Shown here in pieces: positions 45,071 to 54,309 of a stretch of DNA of 64,000 bases (positions are counted from its first letter, which is position 1; each line of letters starts with the position of its first letter). The stretch covers positions 62,001 through 126,000 of the forward strand of contig JAJDBT010000082.1 in assembly GCA_029261215.1 (NCBI GenBank), in the 5' to 3' direction. The position numbers and the translations under genes are program-made. Origin of the DNA: Nitrospirota bacterium. GTDB lineage: Bacteria > Nitrospirota > Nitrospiria > SBBL01 > JAADHI01. The notes beneath the pieces were generated by a model. The model had not been told where the DNA came from, did not search any database, and saw nothing but the letters and a program-made list of their open reading frames with translations.

Positions 45071-46745
45071 TTTAGGCGGCTTCGAGTCCGCTGTACTTGA
45101 AAAACTGAAACTGTTTGCAGAACAGGAGCTGCCTCAGCGTCTTTGGCGACAAGACGCGACGCTCTGGAAAAGCGACCCCGCCGTTCAGGAAAAAATCAAT
45201 CACCGTCTCGGCTGGCTGAGCATTGCCGATGAAATGGCGGGGCATCTGCAAGAGATCATGGCCTTTGCCGAATCAGTGAAATCAGCCGGTTTTCTGCATG
45301 TCGTACTGCTGGGCATGGGCGGAAGCAGTCTTTGTCCTGAAGTCTTGCATCAAACCTGTGGTTCCCGACCGGGCTACCCTGCTTTGATTGTTTTGGATAC
45401 GACCGATCCCGAAACCATTTTGACCGCCGAGCGCGGGCTTAATCTTAAAAAAACGCTTTTTATTCTGGCGAGCAAGTCGGGCAGTACCATTGAAATGCAG
45501 TCCCTTTACCGATACTTTTCCGAAAAAGTCCGGGCCCTTTGCGGAGAGAAATTCGGCGACCAGTTTATCGCCCTGACTGATCCGGGCAGTCCTTTGGAAA
45601 AACTGGCGGCGGATAATCACTTTCGGCGGGTTTTTCTTGCGCCGCCCGATGTGGGTGGACGTTACTCGGCCTTGACCTATTTTGGTCTGGTGCCGGCGGC
45701 GCTGCTTGGCCTTGATCTTCCCACGTTTCTGAACCGCGCTAAAGCAATGATGAAGGCCTCTTCGGCCACAGTCGCACCGCAATCAAACCCTTCGATTCTT
45801 CTGGGGACAATGCTGGGTGTGCTGGGATTGGCGGGTCGGGATAAAGTGACTTTTGTGACCAGCGAAAGCCTCAAGTATTTCGGCATTTGGGCGGAACAGC
45901 TCATTGCCGAGAGTACAGGAAAAGAAGGAAAAGGACTCGTCCCGGTTGATGGGGAAGCTGTGGGGGAGCCCGCCGTTTATGGCGAAGACCGCTTTTTTGT
46001 GTATCTTCGTCTGGGTTCTGATTCAAATGTTGAATTGGATCAGCACGTTAGGGCCCTTCAAAAGGTGAATCATCCCGTGCTTCAAATCGATTTAGAGGAC
46101 ATGCTTGATTTGGCAGGCGAATTTTTTCGCTGGGAGATGGCGACTGCGGTGGCAGGCGTGGTACTTGAAGTGAATCCCTTTGATGAGCCGAATGTTTCTG
46201 AGAGCAAGGAAAACACTGCGAAAGTGCTGGAACGATTTGAATCCACAGGCACGCTTGTTTTACCGGAGGGTGTGAGTTTGGAAGGTGGCATCACCGTTTC
46301 CGGGGATCTTCATCCCGATAAATGTGCGTCTTTGGAAGAGATGATGCGGCACTTTCTGAGCCCTTCCAAACCGGGTGATTTTATCGCGATCATGGCCTAT
46401 CTTTCATCCAAAAAAGAGAACGACCTGCTCTTGCAGCAAATACGGACGATCATTCGCGAAAAATACCATCTCGCGACCACGCTAGGTTATGGGCCAAGAT
46501 TTTTGCATTCGACGGGTCAGCTGCACAAAGGTGGTGCAAGACGCGGCCGGTTTATTCAAATCACCATCGACGAGACAGAAGACATTACCATTCCTGGTGC
46601 GCCCTATTCCTTTGGTGTCCTCAAACGATCCCAGGCCCTTGGGGATTTTCATTCTTTAATTCGGCACCGATTGCCTGTGATTGATATCCGTTTGGGAAAA
46701 ACCGTTAAGGCCGGTTTGGCGCAGCTCGTTCGGGCAATGCCTTAG
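45042..46745 (+). CDS. pgi: Glucose-6-phosphate isomerase, of the type fused to transaldolase
   Basis: Start placed at TTG 45042, because AGGAG (45030-45034) sits 7 bases before it; the frame is open upstream to 44943 inside tal. 567 residues with two SIS-type halves: LGMGGSSLCPEVL, ILASKSGSTIEMQ (sugar-phosphate loop), GGRYSALTYFGLVPAALLG, and RFLHSTGQLHKGG near the C-terminus. Interconverts glucose-6-P and fructose-6-P. The sequence type and order match bifunctional Tal-Pgi proteins, here as two overlapping genes rather than one. It converges on the transglutaminase gene with a 6-base gap. Confidence 0.93.
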   Translation: MPNTERIPANLGGFESAVLEKLKLFAEQELPQRLWRQDATLWKSDPAVQEKINHRLGWLSIADEMAGHLQEIMAFAESVKSAGFLHVVLLGMGGSSLCPEVLHQTCGSRPGYPALIVLDTTDPETILTAERGLNLKKTLFILASKSGSTIEMQSLYRYFSEKVRALCGEKFGDQFIALTDPGSPLEKLAADNHFRRVFLAPPDVGGRYSALTYFGLVPAALLGLDLPTFLNRAKAMMKASSATVAPQSNPSILLGTMLGVLGLAGRDKVTFVTSESLKYFGIWAEQLIAESTGKEGKGLVPVDGEAVGEPAVYGEDRFFVYLRLGSDSNVELDQHVRALQKVNHPVLQIDLEDMLDLAGEFFRWEMATAVAGVVLEVNPFDEPNVSESKENTAKVLERFESTGTLVLPEGVSLEGGITVSGDLHPDKCASLEEMMRHFLSPSKPGDFIAIMAYLSSKKENDLLLQQIRTIIREKYHLATTLGYGPRFLHSTGQLHKGGARRGRFIQITIDETEDITIPGAPYSFGVLKRSQALGDFHSLIRHRLPVIDIRLGKTVKAGLAQLVRAMP

Positions 46746-46751
46746 TCTTTT

Positions 46752-47606
46752 TTACGCTTCTTTTGTAACCCACACTCCCACATCCATACTGGAGCCGGGC
46801 ATGCCCACAAATGATCCTGCGATGGGCGGCACGGATTCGGGTAATCTGGCGACTGCGACGGCGATATGATCGGTGCCCGCGATTTTTCCGAGTGTGGGAT
46901 CAAAGCCTTTCCAGCCTGCGCCGGGCAAGTAAACTTCGGCCCAGGCATGCGTGGCCCCAAAGTTGGTTGTGGAGGGCAGCGCGTAAAGATAGCCGCTCAC
47001 AAAGCGCGAGGCCAAACCCAGGCACCGCGCAGTTTGCATGAATAGTGCGGCAAAGTCGCGGCAGGAGCCGGTTCCGAAAGAGAGCGTTTCTGCTATTGTC
47101 TGCACCCCCGGTTCTTCACGGATACGATAGGACAGCGTTTGATAAATATAGGTCGCAACCCGCTGCAAGAGGGTATAGGTTTGAATCGCTTCTCCGGGTT
47201 TCCAGAAATGGGCGATCCATTCCGCGAGCTGCTGTTGGGTTTTGTCTTTTGGTAATGTCATGTACGGGGAGAGCAAAATTTTATCGTCCGTTGGATAACG
47301 AAAGGGGTAATGAATCGCGTAGTCCTCGACCAGAAATTCGAGCGGTTCCTCATTATATTGCTGGATGATGGCCTTGCTCTCAACCAAGAGCTGCTGAGTG
47401 GGGCTGTCGAAGGTCGCGATAGCGACCGAATTGCCTTCCACGTCCCGGTGCCAGCGCAAGGTTGCGGGCGGTGTGATCGTAAGGCTTGAAGATTCGATCC
47501 GCAGGTCGTGGTCTTCTCTCGGACGCAACAAAAAGGTGTGTGGGCCAAGGCTCACGGCCCCGGAGAAATTGTAATACGTTCGATGTAGTATTTTATATCG
47601 TTGCAT
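46752..47606 (-). CDS. Transglutaminase-like cysteine protease-fold protein
   Basis: 284 residues, no signal peptide. An N-terminal bacterial transglutaminase-like domain (about 1-100, with LGPHTFLLRPRED) precedes the core with the catalytic triad Cys in GTGSCRDFA, His in ATHAWAEV and Asp in GFDPTLG. Such proteins are probably amidases or peptidases; they often co-occur with ATP-grasp and alpha-E proteins, absent here. The SD is weak. Confidence 0.92.
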   Translation of the reverse strand: MQRYKILHRTYYNFSGAVSLGPHTFLLRPREDHDLRIESSSLTITPPATLRWHRDVEGNSVAIATFDSPTQQLLVESKAIIQQYNEEPLEFLVEDYAIHYPFRYPTDDKILLSPYMTLPKDKTQQQLAEWIAHFWKPGEAIQTYTLLQRVATYIYQTLSYRIREEPGVQTIAETLSFGTGSCRDFAALFMQTARCLGLASRFVSGYLYALPSTTNFGATHAWAEVYLPGAGWKGFDPTLGKIAGTDHIAVAVARLPESVPPIAGSFVGMPGSSMDVGVWVTKEA

Positions 47607-47903
47607 GTTTGTTCAGCTCTTTTCCTCAATGAGTTTTAGGATGCGGCCTTGCCTGAAGGAAGAAATCGTTTAATGGTTGCGGACTGTTGCATGGGTTTGC
47701 TTGTTTCTCGTAAAAGGCACAAAACACTGTCCCATTGTTGGATAGTAACGACTTGAATGCCAGATTACAATCTTATCATTGGGTGGTGATGCATAATGTA
47801 TTCATTTTACTGCGTAGCGATTCATAATGAAAAGAGTGATTCAAGTCATTTATACTGCACACGGACTCGGGTTTATGTTGTTCATTTATATTGAAGGATG
47901 CCG
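47607..47903. other. Divergent intergenic region, transglutaminase / aminotransferase
   Basis: About 297 bases between two diverging starts. A TATACT box at about 47852-47857 could be a -10 for the plus strand, but no good -35 accompanies it. I see no RNA gene or terminator. Confidence 0.4.
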
Positions 47904-49097
47904 ATGAAAACTGTTTTTTCAGACCGGGTGCGGGATGTGCCTCGGTCGTTTATTCGTGAGATTTTAAAGGATGCCCTGATGCCGGGCACCATTTCTTTTG
48001 CGGGGGGCTTGCCCAACCGGGAGCTTTTTCCGGCAAAAGAAATTCAGGCCGCGACCCACACCGTTTTTGAGCGTTACGGAAACGACTTGTTTCAATACAG
48101 TGCCTCCGAGGGGTTTTTGCCGCTTCGCGAGTGGATTGCACATCGGTACAAGGAAAAAGGGCTGGAGGTTCCGATTGAGCACATCCTGATTACGAGCGGT
48201 TCTCAGCAGGGACTCGATCTTTTGGGAAAAACCGTTTTGAACGACGGGGACGGTTTGATTATTGAAGAGCCGGGTTATCTCGGTGCCATTCAGGCTTTTT
48301 CGATCTATCGCGCAAATTTTTTACCCGTACCAGTTTCTGAAGAGGGCATGGATATCCCTAAACTTTCGGCCGTGCTGAAGACTGAAAGCCCAAAACTGAT
48401 GTACACGGTTCCCAATTTTCAAAACCCTTCGGGCATTACCTATCCGGAGCAAAACCGGCATGACATTGCCCGCCGCATTGAAAAGACGGAGACGATGCTC
48501 ATTGAGGATGACCCTTATGGCGATTTACGTTTTTCGGAAAACCACTACAGCTCTTTTTATTCGCTGATTCCGGAGCATACGGTGTTGCTGGGATCTTTTT
48601 CCAAAGTGGTGGTGCCAGGTTTTCGCATCGGCTGGATTGTTGCGCCGGAGCCGATGATGCAAAAATTGGTGATCGCAAAACAGGCCTCTGATCTTCATAC
48701 GAACCAGTTTACACAATGTGTCCTGCACCAGTACTTGCTCGATAACAATCTGGACGCCCATATTGCGAAGATTATTGCGGTCTATGGCGCGCAAAAAGAA
48801 GTGATGCGAAATAGTATTGTGCGCGATTTTCCTTCCGAAGTGACCTTTACCAATCCAGAGGGGGGCATGTTTCTTTGGCTGACTTTGCCGAAACCCCTTG
48901 CCGCGCTGGATTTATTTGACCTTGCCGTGAAAGACAAGGTGGTTTTTGTGCCGGGTGATCCTTTTTATATCAAGCAGTCACGGGTGAATACCTTGCGCCT
49001 GAACTACACCTGCGTGGATATTGATACCATTCAAACGGGCATGGCGCGGCTTGCGAAGGCCACGCAATCCTTGCTTTCAAATATGCAGGCCGGATGA
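47904..49097 (+). CDS. PLP-dependent class I aminotransferase (2-aminoadipate/LysN-like)
   Basis: Start placed at ATG 47904 (GAAGGA 5 bases upstream); ATG 47898 is possible. 397 residues. Fold-type I motifs: SFAGGLPNRELFP, ITSGSQQGLDLLGKT, YTVPNFQNPSGITY, IEDDPYGDLRF, and the PLP Lys in LGSFSKVVVPGFRIGW (near residue 235). This subfamily covers alpha-aminoadipate, kynurenine and broad 2-oxoacid aminotransferases; no DNA-binding HTH is fused, so it is not a MocR regulator. It overlaps the GNAT gene by 4 bases. Confidence 0.94.
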   Translation: MKTVFSDRVRDVPRSFIREILKDALMPGTISFAGGLPNRELFPAKEIQAATHTVFERYGNDLFQYSASEGFLPLREWIAHRYKEKGLEVPIEHILITSGSQQGLDLLGKTVLNDGDGLIIEEPGYLGAIQAFSIYRANFLPVPVSEEGMDIPKLSAVLKTESPKLMYTVPNFQNPSGITYPEQNRHDIARRIEKTETMLIEDDPYGDLRFSENHYSSFYSLIPEHTVLLGSFSKVVVPGFRIGWIVAPEPMMQKLVIAKQASDLHTNQFTQCVLHQYLLDNNLDAHIAKIIAVYGAQKEVMRNSIVRDFPSEVTFTNPEGGMFLWLTLPKPLAALDLFDLAVKDKVVFVPGDPFYIKQSRVNTLRLNYTCVDIDTIQTGMARLAKATQSLLSNMQAG

Positions 49098-49513
49098 AAT
49101 ACCACGTTATTCAAGGCGATTGGCTGAAACTGGGCGAATATGCGCGGCCGATTCGGGAAGCCGTCTTTGTGCAGGAGCAGGGTGTGCCTGCCGAGTTGGA
49201 ATATGACGACCGGGATGCGCTGTTTCATCATGTAGTGGTTTTTGTCGAAGACATCCCCGTTGCCACAGGCCGGGTTGATTCTGAGGGTAAAATCGGGCGG
49301 GTGGCTGTTTTAAGCGCATATCGGCGAGAAGGCTTGGGACGTGTGGTGATGGATGCGCTCGAAAGCATGGCACAGTCTTTGGGCCTGAAAACAGCAGTGG
49401 TGCATGCGCAGATCGCTGCGCTCCGATTTTATGAAAAGTTGGATTATGTGTCCGCCGGAAGTGAATTTATGGAGGCCGATATGCCTCACCAGCGCATGAT
49501 CAAAAATTTATGA
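49094..49513 (+). CDS. GNAT-family N-acetyltransferase
   Basis: 139 residues. The acetyl-CoA loop is seen as VLSAYRREGLGRVVMDALE, with beta4 GRVAVL before it and a final ALRFYEKLDYVSAGSEFMEA as in ElaA/YjcF-type enzymes. The front EAVFVQEQGVPAELEYDD is also typical of that group. Acceptor unknown. Its ATG overlaps the aminotransferase stop (ATGA), so the two are co-translated and may act on the same amine. Confidence 0.93.
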   Translation: MKYHVIQGDWLKLGEYARPIREAVFVQEQGVPAELEYDDRDALFHHVVVFVEDIPVATGRVDSEGKIGRVAVLSAYRREGLGRVVMDALESMAQSLGLKTAVVHAQIAALRFYEKLDYVSAGSEFMEADMPHQRMIKNL

Positions 49514-49682
49514 CGTTCAGCTCATCGGCCTATTTCTTCTTAACGGCCTTACTGTGGTGTTCAAAACCTCACGAATGAAAGATTCACTCTGGTCAGCTGC
49601 GCTCTGTGCTTCATCATGACGATCAATACAGACAGGCTCATCGTGACACAAAATTTAAAATGAAGGACGCCAAGACACCGCT

Positions 49683-50408
49683 ATGAATAGTTCAATACAA
49701 CTGATTCCATTTTTAAACCTTGCCCTCGCCTTCATTCCGGCAATTGCCGTGGTTGTAATTTACCATCGCTGGTCTCTGGATTTTCGAGACGCGATTTATG
49801 CCATCTCACGAATGCTGGGGCAGCTGTTGCTGGTGGGTTATTTTTTAGCCTATATTTTTGAATCCGAGAATGCCTATGTCGTGTTGATGGTTCTGGCGGT
49901 GATGGTGCTTGCATCAAGCTGGATCGCACTTCGTTTAATGAAGCTTGAACGAAAGGGACTCTTTCTCAAGGCCTTCTCCGCGATTTTGATTAGCGGTGGA
50001 CTGACCCTCATTTTAATTACACAAGGCGTGCTGGATTTAACGCCCTGGTACACCCCGCGTTATTTGATTCCCCTGGCTGGCATGATTTTTTCACAAGCGA
50101 TGAACAGCGTATCGCTTGCTTCCGAAAGAATGCGTGCCGAACTGGATCGGGGCGCTGATTACACGACGGCGCGGGGTGTGGCCTTGAGGGCGTCGCTGAT
50201 TCCGATTACCAATTCTTTGTTTGCCGTGGGTTTGGTGTCTTTGCCGGGCATGATGACAGGGCAGATTCTTTCCGGCATTTCCCCTTTAATTGCAGTGCGA
50301 TATCAAATCATGGTGATGTGCATGGTATTTGGGGCATCTGGCATGGCGTCGGCCGGGTTTCTGGTGTTAATCAAACCGAAAGCGGCAGAGATCAAAAATA
50401 TGGCTTGA
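49683..50408 (+). CDS. FetB/UPF0014-family ABC transporter permease
   Basis: 241 residues with about seven hydrophobic helices and the conserved RMLGQLLLVGYFLAYIFE, GMIFSQAMNSVSLASERM and GLVSLPGMMTGQILSGISP segments of the UPF0014/FetB family. In E. coli FetB pairs with the ATPase FetA to export iron. No FetA-like ATPase gene lies next to it here. The SD (AAGGA) is about 14 bases upstream of ATG, a loose fit. Confidence 0.93.
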   Translation: MNSSIQLIPFLNLALAFIPAIAVVVIYHRWSLDFRDAIYAISRMLGQLLLVGYFLAYIFESENAYVVLMVLAVMVLASSWIALRLMKLERKGLFLKAFSAILISGGLTLILITQGVLDLTPWYTPRYLIPLAGMIFSQAMNSVSLASERMRAELDRGADYTTARGVALRASLIPITNSLFAVGLVSLPGMMTGQILSGISPLIAVRYQIMVMCMVFGASGMASAGFLVLIKPKAAEIKNMA

Positions 50409-50430
50409 ATAGATTACATGGTTTTGGTAG

Positions 50431-50451
50431 GGGCGGGTTTCAAACCCGCCC
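50431..50451. repeat. Perfect 21-base palindrome with a decayed copy nearby (REP/MITE-like)
   Basis: Two 10-base arms (GGGCGGGTTT and its complement) flank a single C at 50441. A degenerate version of the same motif lies at about 50482-50505. There is no T tract on either side, so it is less likely a terminator. It sits between the FetB-like gene and the convergent methyltransferase gene, a common place for REP-type elements. Confidence 0.6.
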
Positions 50452-50511
50452 GATATACAGGTTGGACGATGTGGGTATTCAGGACAGATTTGAAACCTGC
50501 CTCGCCGTAAA

Positions 50512-51342
50512 TTATTTGATTACGAAGGCTACAAGCGCTTCGTTTTGAAAGACGAGCTGCCCGTTTTCCTGATAGGAGGCGGTGAGGGTTTTTACTTTCT
50601 GTTTCAGTTTTTCCTGCTCTTCCGGGCTGAAGGTGTCGAGCGGCTCTTTGAGTAATCCGGCCTCTGTGCTGATTTTCCAATAGGATTCAAAGTCGTCAAA
50701 TCGGAAAAACAGGTTCAAGGGTGTGATTTGAATATGCTCAAATCCGGCTTCTTCGAGCAGGTTATGCAAAAGGCCGGGTGCGCCAAGGCTCGCCATTCTG
50801 GGAAGGGGGAGTCGTTTCTCTTCCGGCAGGGCTTGCATCAAGGCATTCCATACAAGGTGTAAGGATGTGATTTTATGAAACTCGCCCCACACGGCAATGG
50901 CCATTTTCCCGCCGTGTTTTAAAACCCGGCGCATCTGATCCACACCGCGCGGCGGATCATCAAAAAGCATGACGCCGAAGCGGCTGATCACCCGGTCAAA
51001 CCGGGCATTCTCAAAAGACAAGGTTTCGGCCTTCATGTGTTGAAACTGGAGGTAGGGCAATCCTTCTTTGTTTGCTTTCATATTGGCGCGGGCGACCATG
51101 GCTTCTGCGCCGTCTACGCCGGTGATGGATATGTTTTGATGCCCATGCCGACGCGCCAGCGTAAGGGAGGGTTCGCCGGTGCCTGCCGCGACATCCAAAA
51201 TAGCATGGCCTTCAGCGATATCGGCCAGATCAATCAAGGTCTCCGCCACAGGTTGAATGTAGGGGAGCCAGCGGTCGAAGGCTTCGGCCATGTCATCCCA
51301 GTTGATTGTTGTTTCCTGCGGGTTATTTTGTTGTTGAGCCAT
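50512..51342 (-). CDS. Class I SAM-dependent methyltransferase
   Basis: 276 residues. SAM motif I is ILDVAAGTGEPSLTLAR, followed by ITGVDGAEAMVARA, FDRVISRFGVMLFDDP and LKHGGKMAIAVWG, the UbiE/Methyltransf_11 order. The C-terminal third is helical with acidic Lys/Glu-rich sequence. Likely a small-molecule or quinone-type methyltransferase; substrate not evident. It ends before the palindrome and reads away from the signalling operon's last gene. Confidence 0.92.
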   Translation of the reverse strand: MAQQQNNPQETTINWDDMAEAFDRWLPYIQPVAETLIDLADIAEGHAILDVAAGTGEPSLTLARRHGHQNISITGVDGAEAMVARANMKANKEGLPYLQFQHMKAETLSFENARFDRVISRFGVMLFDDPPRGVDQMRRVLKHGGKMAIAVWGEFHKITSLHLVWNALMQALPEEKRLPLPRMASLGAPGLLHNLLEEAGFEHIQITPLNLFFRFDDFESYWKISTEAGLLKEPLDTFSPEEQEKLKQKVKTLTASYQENGQLVFQNEALVAFVIK

Positions 51343-51384
51343 GGGTGGGATTATCGCACGGGATCGCGATGAAAAGTCAAGCTT

Positions 51385-52791
51385 TTACCCGCAGACGCAA
51401 TTTCTTCCGTTTTCTTTTGCACGATAGAGCGCGTCATCAGCTCTTTGGAGGATGGTTTCAGCGTCCATCCCGTCTTCAGGGCTTTCTGAAATGCCAAAGC
51501 TGATGGTGAGGCCGCCGCCAGGCTGTTGATCTCCATGGACAAAGGGATAGGAAGCGATACTGACACGGATATCTTCCGCCAGATTTTTTGCAGCCTGTTT
51601 TGTGGTGTAAGGGAGAACGATAATAAACTCTTCTCCACCATAGCGGAAGACATAGTCCGTTGCCCGAACACGGCTTTGAAGGATCCTGGCGATGTTTTTC
51701 AGGACGGCATCGCCCATCGGGTGACCATGTGTATCGTTGTAGTGTTTAAAATAATCGACGTCTAAGAAAATAAGAGAAACGGGGTGTTTGTGCCGATTGG
51801 AACGAAGCACCTCTGATTTCAGAATATCTTCAAAATGACGTCTGTTGAAAAGCCCGGTGAGTCCGTCTCGAATGGCCAGGGATTTCACTTCGTTATAAAG
51901 CTGTGCGTTTTCAATGGCCATGGCCACTGAAGCCGAAAATCGGGCAAGGATTTCCCGTTCTCTTTTTGAAATGGCTTTGGTGCCCGTGTCAATGATCGCC
52001 AATATCCCGAACAGTGTTTGATGCCCCTGTATCGCGTAAAATTCGGCGGAAACGGTGTTGGTTTTTTTTGTCATTGCGGTTTTAAGTTCTGCTGTAATCT
52101 GATGAACGGGATTTTCAAATGAAAGGCTCCAGCTATCGGGTTCCCATTCACTGACGTTACAATGTGTTTTTAGCGAAAGCTTTTTTTTCGATGGTTCAAA
52201 AATCCAAAGTACGATCGGTCGGCCATTCAGGAGCTTTGATAGGTAGGTGGTCGATCTTTGATAGACTTCTTCGAGGTTTAAGCCTGCCAATAAGTCCTTT
52301 TCAGCGGAATAGAGAGCAGAAATCTCGCGAGAATGCTGGATGATTTGTGCGCGGCTTTCTTCAAGGGCGTGGTTTTTTGTGCGAAGGTCTTCAAGCAGAA
52401 GTTCTTTTTCTTTTTCCAAAGAGAGTTTTTCTGAAATTCTTTTGATAATGGCCGAGACCAATTCGATATTTTCCAGAGGCTTGATGATATAGTCGTAAGC
52501 CCCGAGGCGCAAGGCTTCGATGGTCGAGTCAATTGAGGAATGACTGGTGACCATGACGACCGCAATGGATGCATCCTTGTTTTTTATTTCCCGAAGCAGG
52601 GTAATGCCGTCAATGCCGGGCATACGAAGATCTGAAAAGACGATCTCAAAGCGTTCTTTTTCGAGAATAGAGAGCGCTTCCTCACCGGATTCTGCCCCGA
52701 CACAGTAGAATCCGTCTTCTTTGAGGAGGTCAACGATGACAGACCGAAAAGAAACTTCATCATCAACGATTAAAATGGAAGGTTTAAACAT
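51385..52791 (-). CDS. Response regulator with GAF and active GGDEF output
   Basis: Start at ATG 52791 (AAAGG 8 bases upstream); GTG 52797 is an alternative. About 468 residues: receiver domain (phospho-acceptor Asp in FSDLRMP, DD pair in LIVDDE, Lys in YIIKPLE), coiled-coil linker, GAF-like domain (about 165-300), GGDEF domain with GGEEF near residue 386 and I-site RATD. Should synthesise c-di-GMP when phosphorylated. It is the last gene of the minus-strand operon, about 90 bases after the degenerate GGDEF regulator. Confidence 0.93.
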   Translation of the reverse strand: MFKPSILIVDDEVSFRSVIVDLLKEDGFYCVGAESGEEALSILEKERFEIVFSDLRMPGIDGITLLREIKNKDASIAVVMVTSHSSIDSTIEALRLGAYDYIIKPLENIELVSAIIKRISEKLSLEKEKELLLEDLRTKNHALEESRAQIIQHSREISALYSAEKDLLAGLNLEEVYQRSTTYLSKLLNGRPIVLWIFEPSKKKLSLKTHCNVSEWEPDSWSLSFENPVHQITAELKTAMTKKTNTVSAEFYAIQGHQTLFGILAIIDTGTKAISKREREILARFSASVAMAIENAQLYNEVKSLAIRDGLTGLFNRRHFEDILKSEVLRSNRHKHPVSLIFLDVDYFKHYNDTHGHPMGDAVLKNIARILQSRVRATDYVFRYGGEEFIIVLPYTTKQAAKNLAEDIRVSIASYPFVHGDQQPGGGLTISFGISESPEDGMDAETILQRADDALYRAKENGRNCVCG

Positions 52792-52881
52792 ATCCACAGC
52801 CTTTAAGGTAGCATAGATGCATTCAAAATCAAGTCGCTTGAAGCCCTGTTTTTGTCATCAGAAGACATCAATGCCCTGTTA

Positions 52882-54309
52882 TCATGATTGTTTCATATGA
52901 CTTTCCAAACTCGCAAAAAGCTTGGCGATGGTGTCCCCGTCTTTTGGGTATTCAACGCTTTCAATGTGCCACTGACACCGGCCATGGGGATTATTCTCTG
53001 TTCTGGACAGTTCTCCCATCGTGTGTTTTAAAGACTTTAGAACGGTATGGCTTTGATCCAGAGTGGTCTCCGGAAAAGCGATAATCAACTGATCCGTTTT
53101 TCTCGTGGCCATATCAGTGGTCCGAATCCGGCTTGAAATTGCATCTGCCCATTTTTGAAGAAACGCCTTAAATTCGGGATCATTTTCGGGGTCACCAGAG
53201 GGGGAGAAGTTGAGCGTGACGAGCGTAAAAGAGTGACGAAATCGTCGTGATCTTGAAATTTCAAGACTGAGTAATTCCAGAAAATAATTATAGTTTAAAA
53301 GCTGTGTCAGTGGATCAAGAACCGAGATCTGATTTTTTTCTGTTTCTTCCGAAGCCTTTTTCTCTAAATCAGAGTGAGCAGCTGAATTAAATGCACAGAG
53401 CTTCATTGCCGTCAATTGCGCCATATGAGAAAAACTGTTTTTTTCATGAAGTGTCCATTCCCCTGGGTCGTGGTTCAGAAGGCTGATGACCCCATAACCC
53501 TGATCTTCAAAAATCAGTGGGTGGTGAGAGAGCTGTTTGGCTTGAAGCGTGGAAAGTGATTTTGTGATTTCCCGTTGGTAATCGCCTTTAACCAGCCAAT
53601 GAATGGTTTTATTGTCGGGGGAGGTGGTCTGGTTTGGGAGCACAATCGAAGGGATCGTGGCAGGCTCTAGACCAATGCCTTGAAGCGGAATCAGTTGCCC
53701 GCTCTCTGTCTGATAGTCCCAAAGTATCGCGGGTTTGCCTTTCGAAAAATGCGAGAGTCCTTCTTTGATGTGGAGGGCCAAATCCGCTTTGTTTTTAGAT
53801 TTTAGAATGTTGTTGCTGATTTTGTAAAAGCGGGCCGTTTCAGCGATGAGACGTTCGGCGCGATCTGTGCCATTGCTCATCTCTTCATTTTTTTGGTTCA
53901 AGCTTTTTAGAAGTGTTTTATTTTCTTTTTTTAATCTGTTTTGAGTCAATGCCCGCGCGACGATTACCTCGACATATTCGAGTTCTTCAAAAGGTTTGAG
54001 AATGAAGTCATAGGCGCCCAGTCGGATGGCCTCTAAAGAAGATTCCATCGATGCATGGCTGGTCATGATAATGACTTCCGTTTCCAGATCCTTTTTTTTG
54101 ACGGCCTTTAACAATTCAAGTCCACTTTGTCCTGCCATGCGGATATCCGAGATAATCAGATCAAAAGAAAGGCTCGCGATCTTAACAAGTGCGACTTCGG
54201 CATTGGGCGCTTCGACCATTTCATAATCGGCCGAGCTGAATAATTCACGAAGGATACCTCTAATCGATATTTCATCATCGACGACCAGAATGCGTGATCG
54301 TTTTTTCAT
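52882..54309 (-). CDS. Response regulator with degenerate GGDEF domain (I-site kept)
   Basis: Start at ATG 54309 (GGAGG 8 bases upstream; TTG 54312 also in frame). 475 residues. Receiver domain is complete (Asp55 in IISDIRMA, DD pair at 11-12, Lys in FILKPFE). The middle is a poorly conserved GAF-like region. The C-terminal GGDEF fold begins with DPLTQLLNYNYFL, but the GG(D/E)EF signature has become TDQLI, so catalysis is not expected, while the I-site RTTD upstream is intact. It may bind c-di-GMP as a receptor or compete with the active cyclase. Overlaps the kinase stop by one base (TGATG). Confidence 0.9.
   Translation of the reverse strand: MKKRSRILVVDDEISIRGILRELFSSADYEMVEAPNAEVALVKIASLSFDLIISDIRMAGQSGLELLKAVKKKDLETEVIIMTSHASMESSLEAIRLGAYDFILKPFEELEYVEVIVARALTQNRLKKENKTLLKSLNQKNEEMSNGTDRAERLIAETARFYKISNNILKSKNKADLALHIKEGLSHFSKGKPAILWDYQTESGQLIPLQGIGLEPATIPSIVLPNQTTSPDNKTIHWLVKGDYQREITKSLSTLQAKQLSHHPLIFEDQGYGVISLLNHDPGEWTLHEKNSFSHMAQLTAMKLCAFNSAAHSDLEKKASEETEKNQISVLDPLTQLLNYNYFLELLSLEISRSRRFRHSFTLVTLNFSPSGDPENDPEFKAFLQKWADAISSRIRTTDMATRKTDQLIIAFPETTLDQSHTVLKSLKHTMGELSRTENNPHGRCQWHIESVEYPKDGDTIAKLFASLESHMKQS

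Noticed and set aside
47045-47368. 107-residue plus-strand ORF
   Set aside because: Antisense to the transglutaminase core with its catalytic Cys-His-Asp.
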